Below are positions 39,201 to 46,913 of a stretch of 64,000 nt of DNA, piece after piece. Location: positions 28,235 to 92,234 of the forward strand of contig JAKCWW010000786.1 in assembly GCA_026260175.1 (NCBI GenBank), read 5' to 3'. Position numbers and translations under genes: made by a program. How positions within the stretch are numbered: the stretch's first letter is position 1; each line of letters begins with the position of its first letter. A model generated the notes under the pieces. It was given only the letters and a program-made list of their open reading frames with translations, did not search any database and was not told the origin of the DNA. Source of the stretch: Reticulitermes lucifugus (Eukaryota > Arthropoda > Insecta > Blattodea > Rhinotermitidae).

Positions 39201-42200
39201 TGAGACTAAAGGTAAATTAGTAGAGAAAGAAGATGAGGTTATTAATCTAAAAACAAATGCCAGACATCTAGAGAAGGAACTGGAAGAAGCAAAAAAGGTA
39301 TGTATATACGAGTACCAATGCTAAACTCACGTGTACACAACAATTATTAGGAAAACCTGTATTTTATAAACAAGAGAAAACAGTTTGTGAAAAAATGTAA
39401 TTGTGTCTAAGATGATGAAAATACATCTAACTGATGGATGAACAAATTCAAGAAGAAATATGATATCCAGATTCCCCTGTTTCCTACATTTAGCAAGAAA
39501 GTCAAATGATTTACATCCACTTTTTCTGTGTTATAACATGATACATGGCACAGGTGACTCTTGTTATACATTATTTTGTTATGAGCATTTTCATGTGTCC
39601 TACTTTTTAGTTCAGCTTTCCACCTTCACCTGAACCATTTGTGTTTTGAGATTGAGGTTCCCACAGCAGTGTTGCTGAAGCATTGAGTCCTCTGGGATGT
39701 TATGCCATGTTGTTGAGTTAAGTGCAATGGAGTTTGAGAAAATAAGGTAAAAAAGACCACTCTGATGCCAAGAACATGGAACATGGGTGGCAGATGGTAT
39801 TCCTCAGACCCCTGTATATTCACCATTGACATTTAAGCATTTGTCCCACCATGGCAGCAGGACTTGTATCCCATTGTAGAAGAAACCAGTATCAAGTGTG
39901 TGTAGCCAGGAGATGACAGCTTGCTGCACATCAGCATCTGTTGCAAATCACATGCAAGCTGGTGCTTCTTAAGGTGTCCAAAGAGATATAAATCACTGGG
40001 CGTGAGGTTGGGACAGTAGGGAGGAAGGGTGGTCTGTAACTTTCCAGCCGTAGTGCTGTAACCACTCACAAGTCCAGTTGCCAGTATGGGACCAAGTGAT
40101 CGCCATCTGTGTGGGTCCCTTAACAAGCAGCTGGTTGGCAAGCAATTGGTCACAGATGCCAGTGTGAAGCAAGCTGTCACCTCCTGGCTAGAGACACTTG
40201 ACACTGATTTCTTCTGTGCTGGCATACAAGCCTTGGTGTCATGGTGGTACAAATGCTTAAGTATCAATGAGAATTATGTGGAAGTCTGCCATATATACAT
40301 TCAAGTCAGAATGAAGTCCTTGGCATCAAAGTGTGATGTTTTCTAAAATGTGCTTGTAGTTTCCAATGTTTTGAAGGCTCTGTTTATCCAAAAACACAGT
40401 GTAACATTCCACAAGACTCAAGACTTCACCATCTGAATTATTTAACATTGATGACTCATCTACCCTGTACGTCATCTGTTCAGCTGCATGCAAGATCAAG
40501 CCCATTCATAGTTATGATTTATTAATTTTGAATTTATGTACTACTGGGATGTTTCTTTACTTTATTTGTCGTCTTAATAATTATTTACTGCTCTTGTATC
40601 TTAACATGTGTGAAAAGTGTTTGTATTGATGCTTAATTTAATCTTGACATGCCGATATTTTGTGCATTTGGTATTGCAGCCTCTATTATTATACCAGGGG
40701 TGACCAGCTACATGAGCCTCAAGAGCCATGCTTTAGGAGGCAACTTATCCAAGAGCCATGCATTGATAAAGTAATACATTTTTTTTCTTAGTTGATGGCT
40801 TCTTATTCCTGTTCATCCAATTACAATATGTTAATTTCAGATAGTTACGAGACTCTTTTGTTAGAAGTCTTTTAAAACGCCATTCACAGTCAGTCTTATA
40901 TGCATGTAAACTGAATATTATTTTTTACAGGCAATGTGCATGAGCCACACCCTTGACATGTGAACCATGTTGTGCCCTCTCCTGTATTATACAACATAAT
41001 ACTTTTCCTGCTTTATGCATTTTCAATGTATGTTACAATTTTTAGGAACAGAAGACTCACACATGATGAGAGTCATCTGTACATGTCAATGTTTTAATTT
41101 CCTTTAATTTTGCAGTTTCCCACAATTTGTAATTTTTAGGGAAAGTCTTGAGAAAAGTGTAAGGAAGGAATTTCACTGTTTGTGTTTTCATATCTTACTA
41201 CTTCTACTTTATATCCTCAGTGTCTTCAACTGGTTAGTTGCTACGGAAGGTATGTTAAGAATAATCGCACCTCTAAAGCTTTTTTTAACATTACATCAGA
41301 ATAATTTGTACAACATGATCAAAATTAAAATCAGAATTTTGGAGTGAATAAATAAGTGCAGTACCCTCCTCAGTCTTACACTGTTTGCAAAAGCTTTTAT
41401 CCGCTGTTATGATTTTGAAAATCTAAACCAATGGAACCAGGAATTAAATATTATAATTACTAAAAGTCGTAACTGGGGAATCCAAGAACAATACTGTTTT
41501 AGTGAGTGCAGATTTTAATATTGTTTGTACTACTTACTGGCTTGGATATTAATTGTGATTACGTTACACAGTGTATGTACACACGTCTTAATGAGAAACA
41601 TTTATCCTATAACAGTGATTCTTACATAATTTGTCTACAAATTTGATATAGATTAACCCATCAATTTAAAGTGGTCTAAAAGTATGTACCTATTAAAATT
41701 GCACAGCAGGAACCCAACTAAGTTGTTAAATTTAGGTGACATCATTCCATTGTGCTAGTTAATCAATATTGATTTATTGTCCACACAAACGCAACAATTG
41801 AACACTGTATGTTCGTTTATTTACTTTTCTACAACGTGTTTTGGCTGTTTCATTCGGACTATATACTTGCGTTTCTACCTGATGATGGCTGAATGAAATG
41901 GCCAAAACATGTAGAAAAGTAAACAAATGACCGTACATTTTTAAAGTAGAAATTGAAAAGGGTGTGAAGTACATATGAGATATCAAAGCATGAGGATCCA
42001 AAAGAATGAAGTATATTTCTAATGCCTACTATTCAGTTAACCAACAAATGCACAAACATAAACTACTTTATAGTTTTTATTAGTACTGATGTATTCCCCT
42101 ACACGTGTTTCGGTCCGTAGACCATCTTCAGGGGGGTAACAAGCTACTACACTTCACATCGCATGTTAAAAGGGCCCGAAGAGCACACTTGTGAAGTGTA

Positions 42201-45200
42201 GTAGCTTGTTACCCCCCTGAAGATGGTCTACGGACCAAAACACGTGTAGGGGAATACATTGATACTAATAAAAACTATAAAGTAGTTTATGTTTGTGCAT
42301 TTGTTGGTTAACTGAATAGTGAGTGAAAATGCATGGTGAAAGCAATATAAAATTTCTAATGCCTAGTTCAGTATACATAAAATATGTGCATAGAAAGGCA
42401 ATATATCACTCAAAATCCCAATATATAGGCAAGTTGTACTTGTATAGTAACCACATAATCTCGATTGGCCTTCCACATTCATAACATTTTAACATCACAT
42501 TCACACTAGTCATAACACATTGCATTGCTAGACCACCCTCTGATATGAGATAATTACTTTAGTGTTCATATCTTATATCTGAGAGTAATGTTCATAATAG
42601 AAATTTTTGTACCAGAAATTTTCGCATTATAGATTGTTGACAGATTGTCTGCAGAACGTGCAGAGGTGAAGGAAGTTGTTCGTAAAGAGCTTATAAATCA
42701 GGTGACTGCTGCAGAACAGGAGAATATCAGGCTGAGAGAGGAAATGGCAGAACTGAGAACTGTACACAAGCTGGAACTTTCTGGCAAAGCAGATGGGGTA
42801 GCTAGAATAATGAAAGACAAAGAAAGGCAGCTGCAACAGGTGTATAACAGGTATGGTATGTGCACTTTTAAGTGTATGGCAAATGTGGGTAAGTGAATCA
42901 TTACAGAGGTTGAAGTGTGGGGACTATACAAATGGATTATTTTAAAGAGATTAGTGATATAATGAGGAAAATAATAAGTTTTGGAAATGCTTATTATTCA
43001 TTTAAAGAGCAACCTCTGTTGGTAACTGTACAACTTTACAATCTTTTGACCATACAAACTTTCATTTGTAGTTTCCTGCAAAGCAAAGCAAACAAAACAT
43101 AATAAAATCGGTCAGTTTTTACAAATAATTCCGTAGCTAAAGTTAATTAATTAATTAATTAATTAATTAACTGCATGCAGCACAGTAATGTTTCAGAATC
43201 TAACTATAATTCAGAAGATCGAGAAATTCCATAGTCCTCATGGATCACAATGCTTTATTACAATGTTTGTAAGAATCCACCCCTTCTCCTTGTCCTAAGC
43301 CAGATGGATCCAATCCACACCCTCACATGTTACTTGCATAACATCTGTTTTAGTATTATCTTTTCATATGCACCTGCATTTTCCAAGGGATCTTACTTTC
43401 ACATTTTCTAACACAACGTCTGTGTACATTTCTCATCTCTTCCATGTGTGCTGTTTGCCACTCCTATCTCATCCTCATCAATTTGATCATATTCTTAATA
43501 CAGAAACATTTAAATAGCATTATGCATCACTCAACACCTTGAACCATTTCACTTGACAGCACAGTGATTGCCACTGGTCAAATTTGCTGTGAGTGGGGGC
43601 CCATGCATGTTAGTTCAATGTATTGCAGTTAATATTAGGTTTCTGCTCACCATATCTCACGAAGGTGCTGGAAATAGTGTCCTTCAGGTCACAGACATGC
43701 ATCACATATAAGAAACATATTGTTCATTGTACATCAAAGTTCTGGTGATGAAACTGAAAACACATATTCTGAAAGCTGTCAGATTGTCTTCAAGGATTAC
43801 TGCTATACACTTTATCCTTTAACATGCTGTATAAGTAAAAATTGCACAGATTCAAATTTGATAAACAAGGAGGCTGCAGTCCCCTGCTTATTATTCTGTC
43901 ACAAAAAGCACTCTCAAACTAACACATAGAATTGCTTGTGGTGTGAGCTCTTGCATGGACTTGCTAAAAAAGAGGCAAAAGTTCTCTCATAATCAGACGG
44001 ATGTTCAAGAATGGTGTCCGAATGTGTGTAACATATCAGTGTGAATTTGTGGTCCCAGAAAAAATAAATGGGCCCAATAAACCCAGTTGCATCCATTAGC
44101 ACATCATACACCAATCTTAGCATGAGTAATGTTATTTCAAGTCAATGATTTTCTTGGAGACATCTCCAATCTAGCACTAATTTCATCCAGTTTTCACTCA
44201 GGTTATATATATCGTCTAACTAACTAACTAACTAACTAACTAACTCCATGGAGCAGAGTCCTTCTTGAGAAGCTAACANNNNNNNNNNNNNNTAGTCAAG
44301 AAATTCCCCGCGTTTTATGGAACCCGAAGGTTCATTACCGCACTCACAAGAGCCCCGCCACCTGTCCCTATCTTGAGCCATATTATATATATCGTCTAGA
44401 ATGGATAATTCAATCTGCATAGAGTTGGACTGATGGCAGACTCAACAAGCCAAGAGTATATGCACATTACAGTTTTTCTTCAGTGCTGCCTCAATAAATC
44501 AATCACCTACTGTCAAACAAGCTCATGCATTTTCTGGCTGACTACAGTCTTATGTGGTTTCCATGTCAGGGAGGTTCACGGCAGTTTATGCTGATATTTT
44601 CAAAACCTGCATCCCCAGGTCAAGGCATCTGAAGGATTACTGACGATAATTTTGATGCCTAGCACCATTTTAATCTTGTTTCTTGTCGGTGTGCACATGG
44701 AGTTTTGTTTTGGACATGTTTTGTCCAATAATGAGTCTTAATTTATGCCTGTATTAATAGTTTCTCTTGTTTTGAACCACATCGTCCTGAATTTTATGTT
44801 GAACGTATTTTCTTTCACACAGTCACATACCAGGGAGGCATCATACACTAACACTCATTTCAGTGTGAATCTTACACATGGCATTTCAACACAGGAAGCT
44901 TAAGTATAGCAGCATGGGCTTGATATTACAGTCAGCTGATGTATAACACATAAGCTTACATCACAGTAGCTGTTTGCTTTACTGTGGCAACATTGAAGAG
45001 AAAATTTAATGTCTATGCATCTTATTTGTTGAGTCTGCTACCAGTGAAAGTTGATACAGGGAATATTTTCTTTTGCCTGAGCAGTCCATCAATTTTTAGG
45101 AATTTCTTAAGATGACTGCACTGTATAATTAAAGTGATCTGTTTTACTGGTGGTGTGAAATGACCATGAATGCTAGAATAATTACACCTCTGCCCATGAA

Positions 45201-45456
45201 AACTGTATGATGATGGTAACTGGAACACAGAGAAGTCAGTTAAAAGTCAATAGATCAGAATTCAAGTGTGCAGTTTTGAGGTATAAGACTGCCATAACCA
45301 CTGCAACTGAATTTGGCTTCCAGGGTGAGATTAGCAGTGGCTAAAAGAGATGAAACTATCCAGAAATTGAAGTCACAATATGAGTCAGCACTGGAACGCT
45401 GCAGCTACTTAGAAGAGTTGCTTGAGCAACAGAGGCGAGATTTCTTACTGAAATAG
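19641..45456 (+). CDS. CEP131: Centrosomal protein of 131 kDa (CEP131/AZI1, dilatory), complete, 15 exons
   Basis: A centriolar-satellite, basal-body and transition-zone protein needed for cilium and sperm-flagellum assembly in animals. Fifteen exons, all junctions in phase, give 1320 residues plus stop (human is near 1083). Residues 1-776 are low-complexity and mostly poorly conserved, ending in ILTFLDEAE, which matches the SFLDEMEK stretch of the vertebrate protein. Residues about 780-1320 are continuous coiled coil, with signatures LLQRTLNQQREL, ARHQKFIDQLIADKKSLSDK, RERWIDNKTKKIK, MTVKGLEPELQ, ERDKEIELIIERLE and the terminal YLEELLEQQRR. The start is the exon 1 Met, whose two leftover bases complete the first codon of exon 2. 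A vertebrate-like IQ motif is not visible. Divergent from CNOT3. Confidence 0.95.
19688..21669. other. CEP131 intron 1
   Basis: About 2 kb, AT-rich. Contains a (TTG)n-rich stretch at 21403-21475 with ggtggcggtgttggtggtgc. No gene, hairpin or transposon coding was recognised. Confidence 0.5.
21670..21748 (+). CDS. CEP131: CEP131 exon 2
   Basis: From a ttccag acceptor to donor gtaaga. Encodes SSAQALSVPCLRKGKENPDF and LLTGSQ, ending in phase 0. Confidence 0.85.
22487..22724 (+). CDS. CEP131: CEP131 exon 3
   Basis: A poly-T acceptor ending ctag, then DTHGAGETWKRPQSANNSYF, ending REA plus G at donor gtaata. Open frame; the ends match the neighbouring phases. Confidence 0.85.
22875..22899. repeat. 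(TA)n microsatellite
   Basis: About nine TA units in CEP131 intron 3. Confidence 0.85.
23222..23690. repeat. Two diverged minisatellite blocks in CEP131 intron 3
   Basis: 23222-23376 holds three or four diverged copies of a unit with ttcagrgaaarcccaaa. 23512-23690 holds about three copies of a near-60-bp unit containing gcactgaggcagttgagcat. No coding. Confidence 0.65.
24963..26246 (+). CDS. CEP131: CEP131 exon 4, largest
   Basis: From a cttttacag acceptor to a weak donor gttagg. 428 codons of Ser-, Asn- and Cys-containing low-complexity sequence starting EPDGGFGATYILPSS. No domain recognised. It probably corresponds to the disordered N-terminal half of CEP131. Confidence 0.9.
26448..26640. 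repeat. Possible short TIR element
   Basis: The left segment atttatctgaatgtaagatg and the complement of catcttatatccaagtaat form diverged inverted ends about 190 bp apart in CEP131 intron 4. The left end resembles that of the pogo-type element at 3467 (tattttcggcatgtaagacg). Weak. Confidence 0.35.
27800..28231 (+). CDS. CEP131: CEP131 exon 5
   Basis: Acceptor gttatag, donor gtaagt. Encodes NGNVSHNMCNGRKSEESGK onward to TIIKVLEQEETCS-like acidic sequence, 144 codons, phases matching exons 4 and 6. Confidence 0.9.
29146..29266 (+). CDS. CEP131: CEP131 exon 6
   Basis: Acceptor atttcag, donor gtgaga. Encodes LPKLDHLKLSPDTEISCSES to VTDGKL, phase 1 in and 2 out. Confidence 0.88.
29395..29523 (+). 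CDS. CEP131: CEP131 exon 7
   Basis: Acceptor tctctag, donor gttggt. Encodes RDILTFLDEAEHCCNT, which aligns with the SIMSFLDEMEK motif just before the coiled coil of vertebrate CEP131. Confidence 0.9.
30203..30283. repeat. (CTG)n(CTA)n(CCA)n microsatellite just upstream of CEP131 exon 8
   Basis: Compound trinucleotide repeat ending about 80 bp before the exon 8 acceptor at 30364. Intronic on the plus strand. Confidence 0.9.
30365..30602 (+). CDS. CEP131: CEP131 exon 8, start of coiled coil
   Basis: Acceptor tttctag, donor gtgact. Encodes VEELLNLSTVDLAHEV, LLQRTLNQQRELAVRNA and VARHQKFIDQ, closely following vertebrate CEP131. Confidence 0.96.
31552..31755 (+). CDS. CEP131: CEP131 exon 9
   Basis: 68 codons, phase 0, from an attcag acceptor to donor gtagca. 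Encodes LIADKKSLSDKCESLVLELK and RRERWIDNKTKKIK. Confidence 0.97.
32275..33160 (+). pseudogene. Broken IS630/mariner-type transposase
   Basis: Frames with several stops spell the insect transposase family with a WTPANEDTIIAAVEREP opening helix-turn-helix, then LHPYHYSQCACRFPD and CALRMQFCEWLQYQHA, WAGIVGDIVMGLYLLPSRL, TGHGGLVAWPPQ and YVYAVHPRTMEDLMED. The Asp of the QHDGAPAH block is lost (FQHDRAPAR-like). It is an old dead copy within CEP131 intron 9. Inverted ends were not identified. Confidence 0.85.
33574..33845 (-). repeat. tRNA-derived SINE, copy A
   Basis: On the minus strand the unit opens ATGGGAGCTGGGATAACA, followed by a B-box-like GGTTCGAATCCC (complement of 33778-33789). The body carries gggctccagaaccagtctgg and gatggaggtgag in plus-strand reading. 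The same 270-bp unit occurs at 37367-37640 and 51005-51277. Mammal-like Alu features are absent; a tRNA-head SINE is the simplest reading. Confidence 0.8.
34545..35795 (-). mobile_element. 5'-truncated LINE (non-LTR retrotransposon), 3' part of reverse transcriptase
   Basis: On the minus strand, 35780-35600 encodes GVPQGSILGPLLLLFYINDL (RT motif). After a frameshift and stop near 35605 it continues in the 288-codon frame 35590-34724 with FADDTSFIISN, the catalytic YADD-like motif, LGIIIGSSLTWKEHIDYIN and a C-terminal RT tail. A 3' UTR and a TGAA-type tetranucleotide tail (CATT repeat in plus-strand sequence, 34545-34565) follow. Apurinic-endonuclease LINE of the Jockey/CR1 type is likely. One base is ambiguous at 35069. 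In CEP131 intron 9. Confidence 0.87.
34724..35590 (-). pseudogene. Reverse transcriptase C-terminal ORF of the LINE
   Basis: 288 codons. The FADDTSF motif is at the N-terminal end, followed by the thumb region and the RSLRPVLELKIIKQIYFSYV stretch typical of LINE RTs. The N-terminal part of the RT domain and the endonuclease are missing through truncation. It is cut off from the upstream motif by a frameshift. Confidence 0.87.
36356..36573 (+). CDS. CEP131: CEP131 exon 10
   Basis: Acceptor ctgtag, donor gtaatg. Encodes EMTVKGLEPELQRMNTRHQQ and the LLHKQELDELELRA coil, strongly CEP131-like. Confidence 0.97.
37157..37200. repeat. Solitary copy of the hairpin core motif
   Basis: gatgcgtttcgacatctata followed by ggcaacatcttc is the complement of the core (gaagatg, about 17 bases, gacgaaacgc). 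Only one arm is present. Related to the hairpins at 13855, 41809 and 42027. Confidence 0.35.
37367..37640 (-). repeat. tRNA-derived SINE, copy B
   Basis: Minus-strand start GGCAGCCAGGATAGCGTAGC, with A-box-like TAGCGTAGCTGG and B-box-like GATCGAATCCC (complement of 37571-37582). It is the least decayed copy of the three. Confidence 0.82.
37753..37978 (+). CDS. CEP131: CEP131 exon 11
   Basis: Acceptor tctgcag, donor gttggt. Encodes IEKQAEQEQLECQAQQHRLL onward to HQETVEACTRRHQ, Glu/Gln/Lys-rich coiled coil. Confidence 0.96.
38807..39030 (+). CDS. CEP131: CEP131 exon 12
   Basis: Acceptor atccacag, donor gtaaaa. Encodes NEVKSLKEALEMEKEAWML and RERDKEIELIIERLESDA, the latter nearly identical to the vertebrate motif. 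Confidence 0.97.
39126..39297 (+). CDS. CEP131: CEP131 exon 13
   Basis: Acceptor ttttcag, donor gtatgt. Encodes RRLKEKFDAEIRDLEVSEKA to HLEKELEEAKK, phase 2 in, 0 out. Confidence 0.96.
39780..40060 (-). pseudogene. mariner-type transposase 3' end, inverted copy 1
   Basis: The minus-strand frame in ORF 40267-39833 includes YCPNLTPSDLYLFGHLKKHQ and, downstream of a frameshift, the counterpart of a DKCLNVNGEY-type ending. Typical of the end of mariner/Tc1 transposases. It faces a related copy on the other strand about 25 bp away. Confidence 0.75.
40085..40290 (+). pseudogene. mariner-type transposase 3' end, inverted copy 2
   Basis: The plus-strand frame encodes GPSDRHLCGSLNKQLVGKQL, VKQAVTSWLETLDTDFFCAG and YKCLSINENYVE, matching the C-terminal third of mariner-type transposases. 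The nucleotides are diverged from, but clearly homologous to, the minus-strand copy at 39780-40060. In CEP131 intron 13. Confidence 0.78.
41809..41938. repeat. Hairpin element, about 49-bp arms
   Basis: 41809-41857 (tatgttcgtttatttacttt, acgtgttttggctgtttcattc) pairs with 41890-41938 (gaatgaaatggccaaaacat, gtagaaaagtaaacaaatga). The loop carries cctgatgatggc, related to the core of the other hairpins. Confidence 0.8.
42027..42320. repeat. Foldback element, about 130-bp arms and 30-bp loop
   Basis: 42027-42158 and 42189-42320 are almost perfect inverted copies (landmarks: actattcagttaaccaaca, tattcccctacacgtgtttc, ggtccgtagaccatcttcag). No frame of interest. It lies 310 bp before CEP131 exon 14. 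Confidence 0.92.
42633..42850 (+). CDS. CEP131: CEP131 exon 14
   Basis: Acceptor cattatag, donor gtatgg. Encodes IVDRLSAERAEVKEVVRKEL and ERQLQQVYNR, coiled coil. Confidence 0.96.
43143..43171. repeat. (TTAA)n microsatellite
   Basis: Seven TTAA-type units in CEP131 intron 14. Confidence 0.9.
44203..44398 (-). mobile_element. 5'-truncated LINE 3' end with 16-bp target duplication and assembly gap
   Basis: ttatatatatcgtcta occurs at 44203-44218 and again at 44383-44398, framing an insertion. Read on the minus strand, the insert begins AATATGGCTCAAGATAGG, encodes MAQDRDRWRGSCECG, which resembles the C-terminal tail of LINE ORF2 proteins, and ends with a (TTAG)n tail seen in plus sequence as aactaact at 44219-44245. 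Bases 44279-44292 are N. A precise TSD plus 3' simple tail is the signature of target-primed reverse transcription. Confidence 0.87.
44279..44292. other. Assembly gap (14 N)
   Basis: Run of undetermined bases inside the LINE fragment. Confidence 0.99.
45324..45456 (+). CDS. CEP131: CEP131 exon 15, terminal
   Basis: Acceptor cttccag. Encodes VRLAVAKRDETIQKLKSQYE and YLEELLEQQRRDFLLK, then TAG. The LEELLEQ ending is diagnostic for CEP131. Confidence 0.97.
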
Positions 45457-45575
45457 TTTTAGATCTCAGTGTAGTTCTATTTAGTCAGTTTTCAGTGGAT
45501 TTAATGACCGAAAATCTCAGGTTATTATATGTCTGTGATAAAAGGGGCTGAATCCTGCAATACTGAATTGTGTGT

Positions 45576-45710
45576 AATAAATGAGATGGGATTCACACAA
45601 AACACAGTAATTGGCTAAAAGGGAATGCCAGTTACATTTTCATCTTGACACATTGGTGTACTGTTTTGGTTATATTTTTGATATATGTTGTTTTGTGAAT
45701 GTACAATAAA
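45576..45710 (+). terminator. CEP131 polyadenylation signals
   Basis: AATAAA at 45576-45581 and at 45705-45710, 120 and 250 bp after the stop. Cleavage sites would lie shortly downstream of each. Confidence 0.6.
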
Positions 45711-46403
45711 ATGTTCTAATATTGTCAGTAGTCTTTTCTTCGCCAAAATAAACTTCATGTAAATCGTTATTCATATTCCATGGATACCAGGTACTCTTTC
45801 CTGGGGGTAAAAGCAGCTGAGGCATTAAACTGACAGACTGAAATTTAATGCTGAGGTTAATAAGACTCCCCAATATGACTTTATAGCATGCATAAGGGCA
45901 ATATCGCTGTTACCTTTTGCAAGTAGAAATGAGTGATCAAAACATTCACCCTGACAGATATCTTGAGGCTTACATATGCACAGTGGTGTAGCCAGGTTTT
46001 TTGGCACCTGGGCTGAGTAATCACAATGGCCACCTCTAAGAGAGATTATGAATTAAAATTCACTACTATTCAATTTCCATTTATTTAGCTCAATTTAAAA
46101 TTCCTTAAGCATAGAAAATCAAAGTTTTCATTCAAGTATTTATTTTTCCACCACTAAAAAAAATTTCTCTGAGGCAGACGTGGCAAATCCTGTGTGTTCA
46201 TGAAGTTTCTTACCTTAAACTTAGTCAACCTGGAAAACATTTTTTTCCTCTGCATTCATTACGAGATCAATTTAACATGGAACACACTGATTTTTTATCC
46301 CCATTCATTAAGAGAATCTCCTAATACAGATACATTGCAATATCACAGGAGAAACATTATCTTTGCAATTGTGTTTGTGTGACATGTGCACATGTTCATG
46401 CAT

Positions 46404-46404
<1 letters not shown>
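45711..46404. other. Intergenic region between convergent CEP131 and the mesothelin-like gene
   Basis: Mostly unremarkable AT-rich sequence. Around 45976 the text cagtggtgtagccaggtttt looks like the edge of an old repeat, but its extent cannot be set. Confidence 0.45.

Positions 46405-46449
<45 letters not shown>
46405..46449. repeat. (CA)n microsatellite
   Basis: About 22 CA units between the two convergent genes. Confidence 0.97.
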
Positions 46450-46451
<2 letters not shown>

Positions 46452-46520
46452 TGGCTTGCAACAAAATAACTAATTGTTTTAACAAGACTTTGTAATTATG
46501 AAATATTTGTACAGGTCACT

Positions 46521-46526
46521 TTTATT
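46521..46526 (-). terminator. Polyadenylation signal of the mesothelin-like gene
   Basis: Plus-strand TTTATT reads AATAAA on the minus strand, 127 bp after the stop codon at 46653-46655. Confidence 0.5.
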
Positions 46527-46652
46527 CTTTTCACATAACAGTCAACATGACAAACAATTATAACGTTAAATAGAAAATCTTTATAAAACATGTAAGTTAC
46601 ATATTATACATCATAAATAGGATATAGTATGAAATATATTACACAACACAAA

Positions 46653-46913
46653 TTAGGTACTAAACCTAGATATCACAGCTAATGCAACTATGACTAGCAA
46701 ATTCAGGGCCTTGGATGATGCACTACTGCCCTTTAGTTTATTATTCTGCTTTGAACTGGAGCCTTTACCAGCAGAAAGTTTCAAAATGGGGACCACTCTT
46801 TGTACTCTTGCTAATGCTGACTGTTGTGATTCTGAGAGATGAGACAGCTGCTCGGCAGACACAGCTGCTGCACTCAGTGTTGGCAATGACTTTAGCTGGC
46901 CACTGTCCAGTTC
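46653..46913 (-). CDS. Mesothelin-like gene, terminal exon with GPI signal
   Basis: Acceptor gtttcag. Encodes ELDSGQLKSLPTLSAAAVSA, QLSHLSESQQSALARV, a polar Ser/Lys stretch (GKGSSSKQNNKLKGSSASS), then a 17-residue hydrophobic tail ending SRFST-stop. Small residues before the hydrophobic tail fit an omega site. Confidence 0.88.
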   Translation of the reverse strand, partial: ELDSGQLKSLPTLSAAAVSAEQLSHLSESQQSALARVQRVVPILKLSAGKGSSSKQNNKLKGSSASSKALNLLVIVALAVISRFST

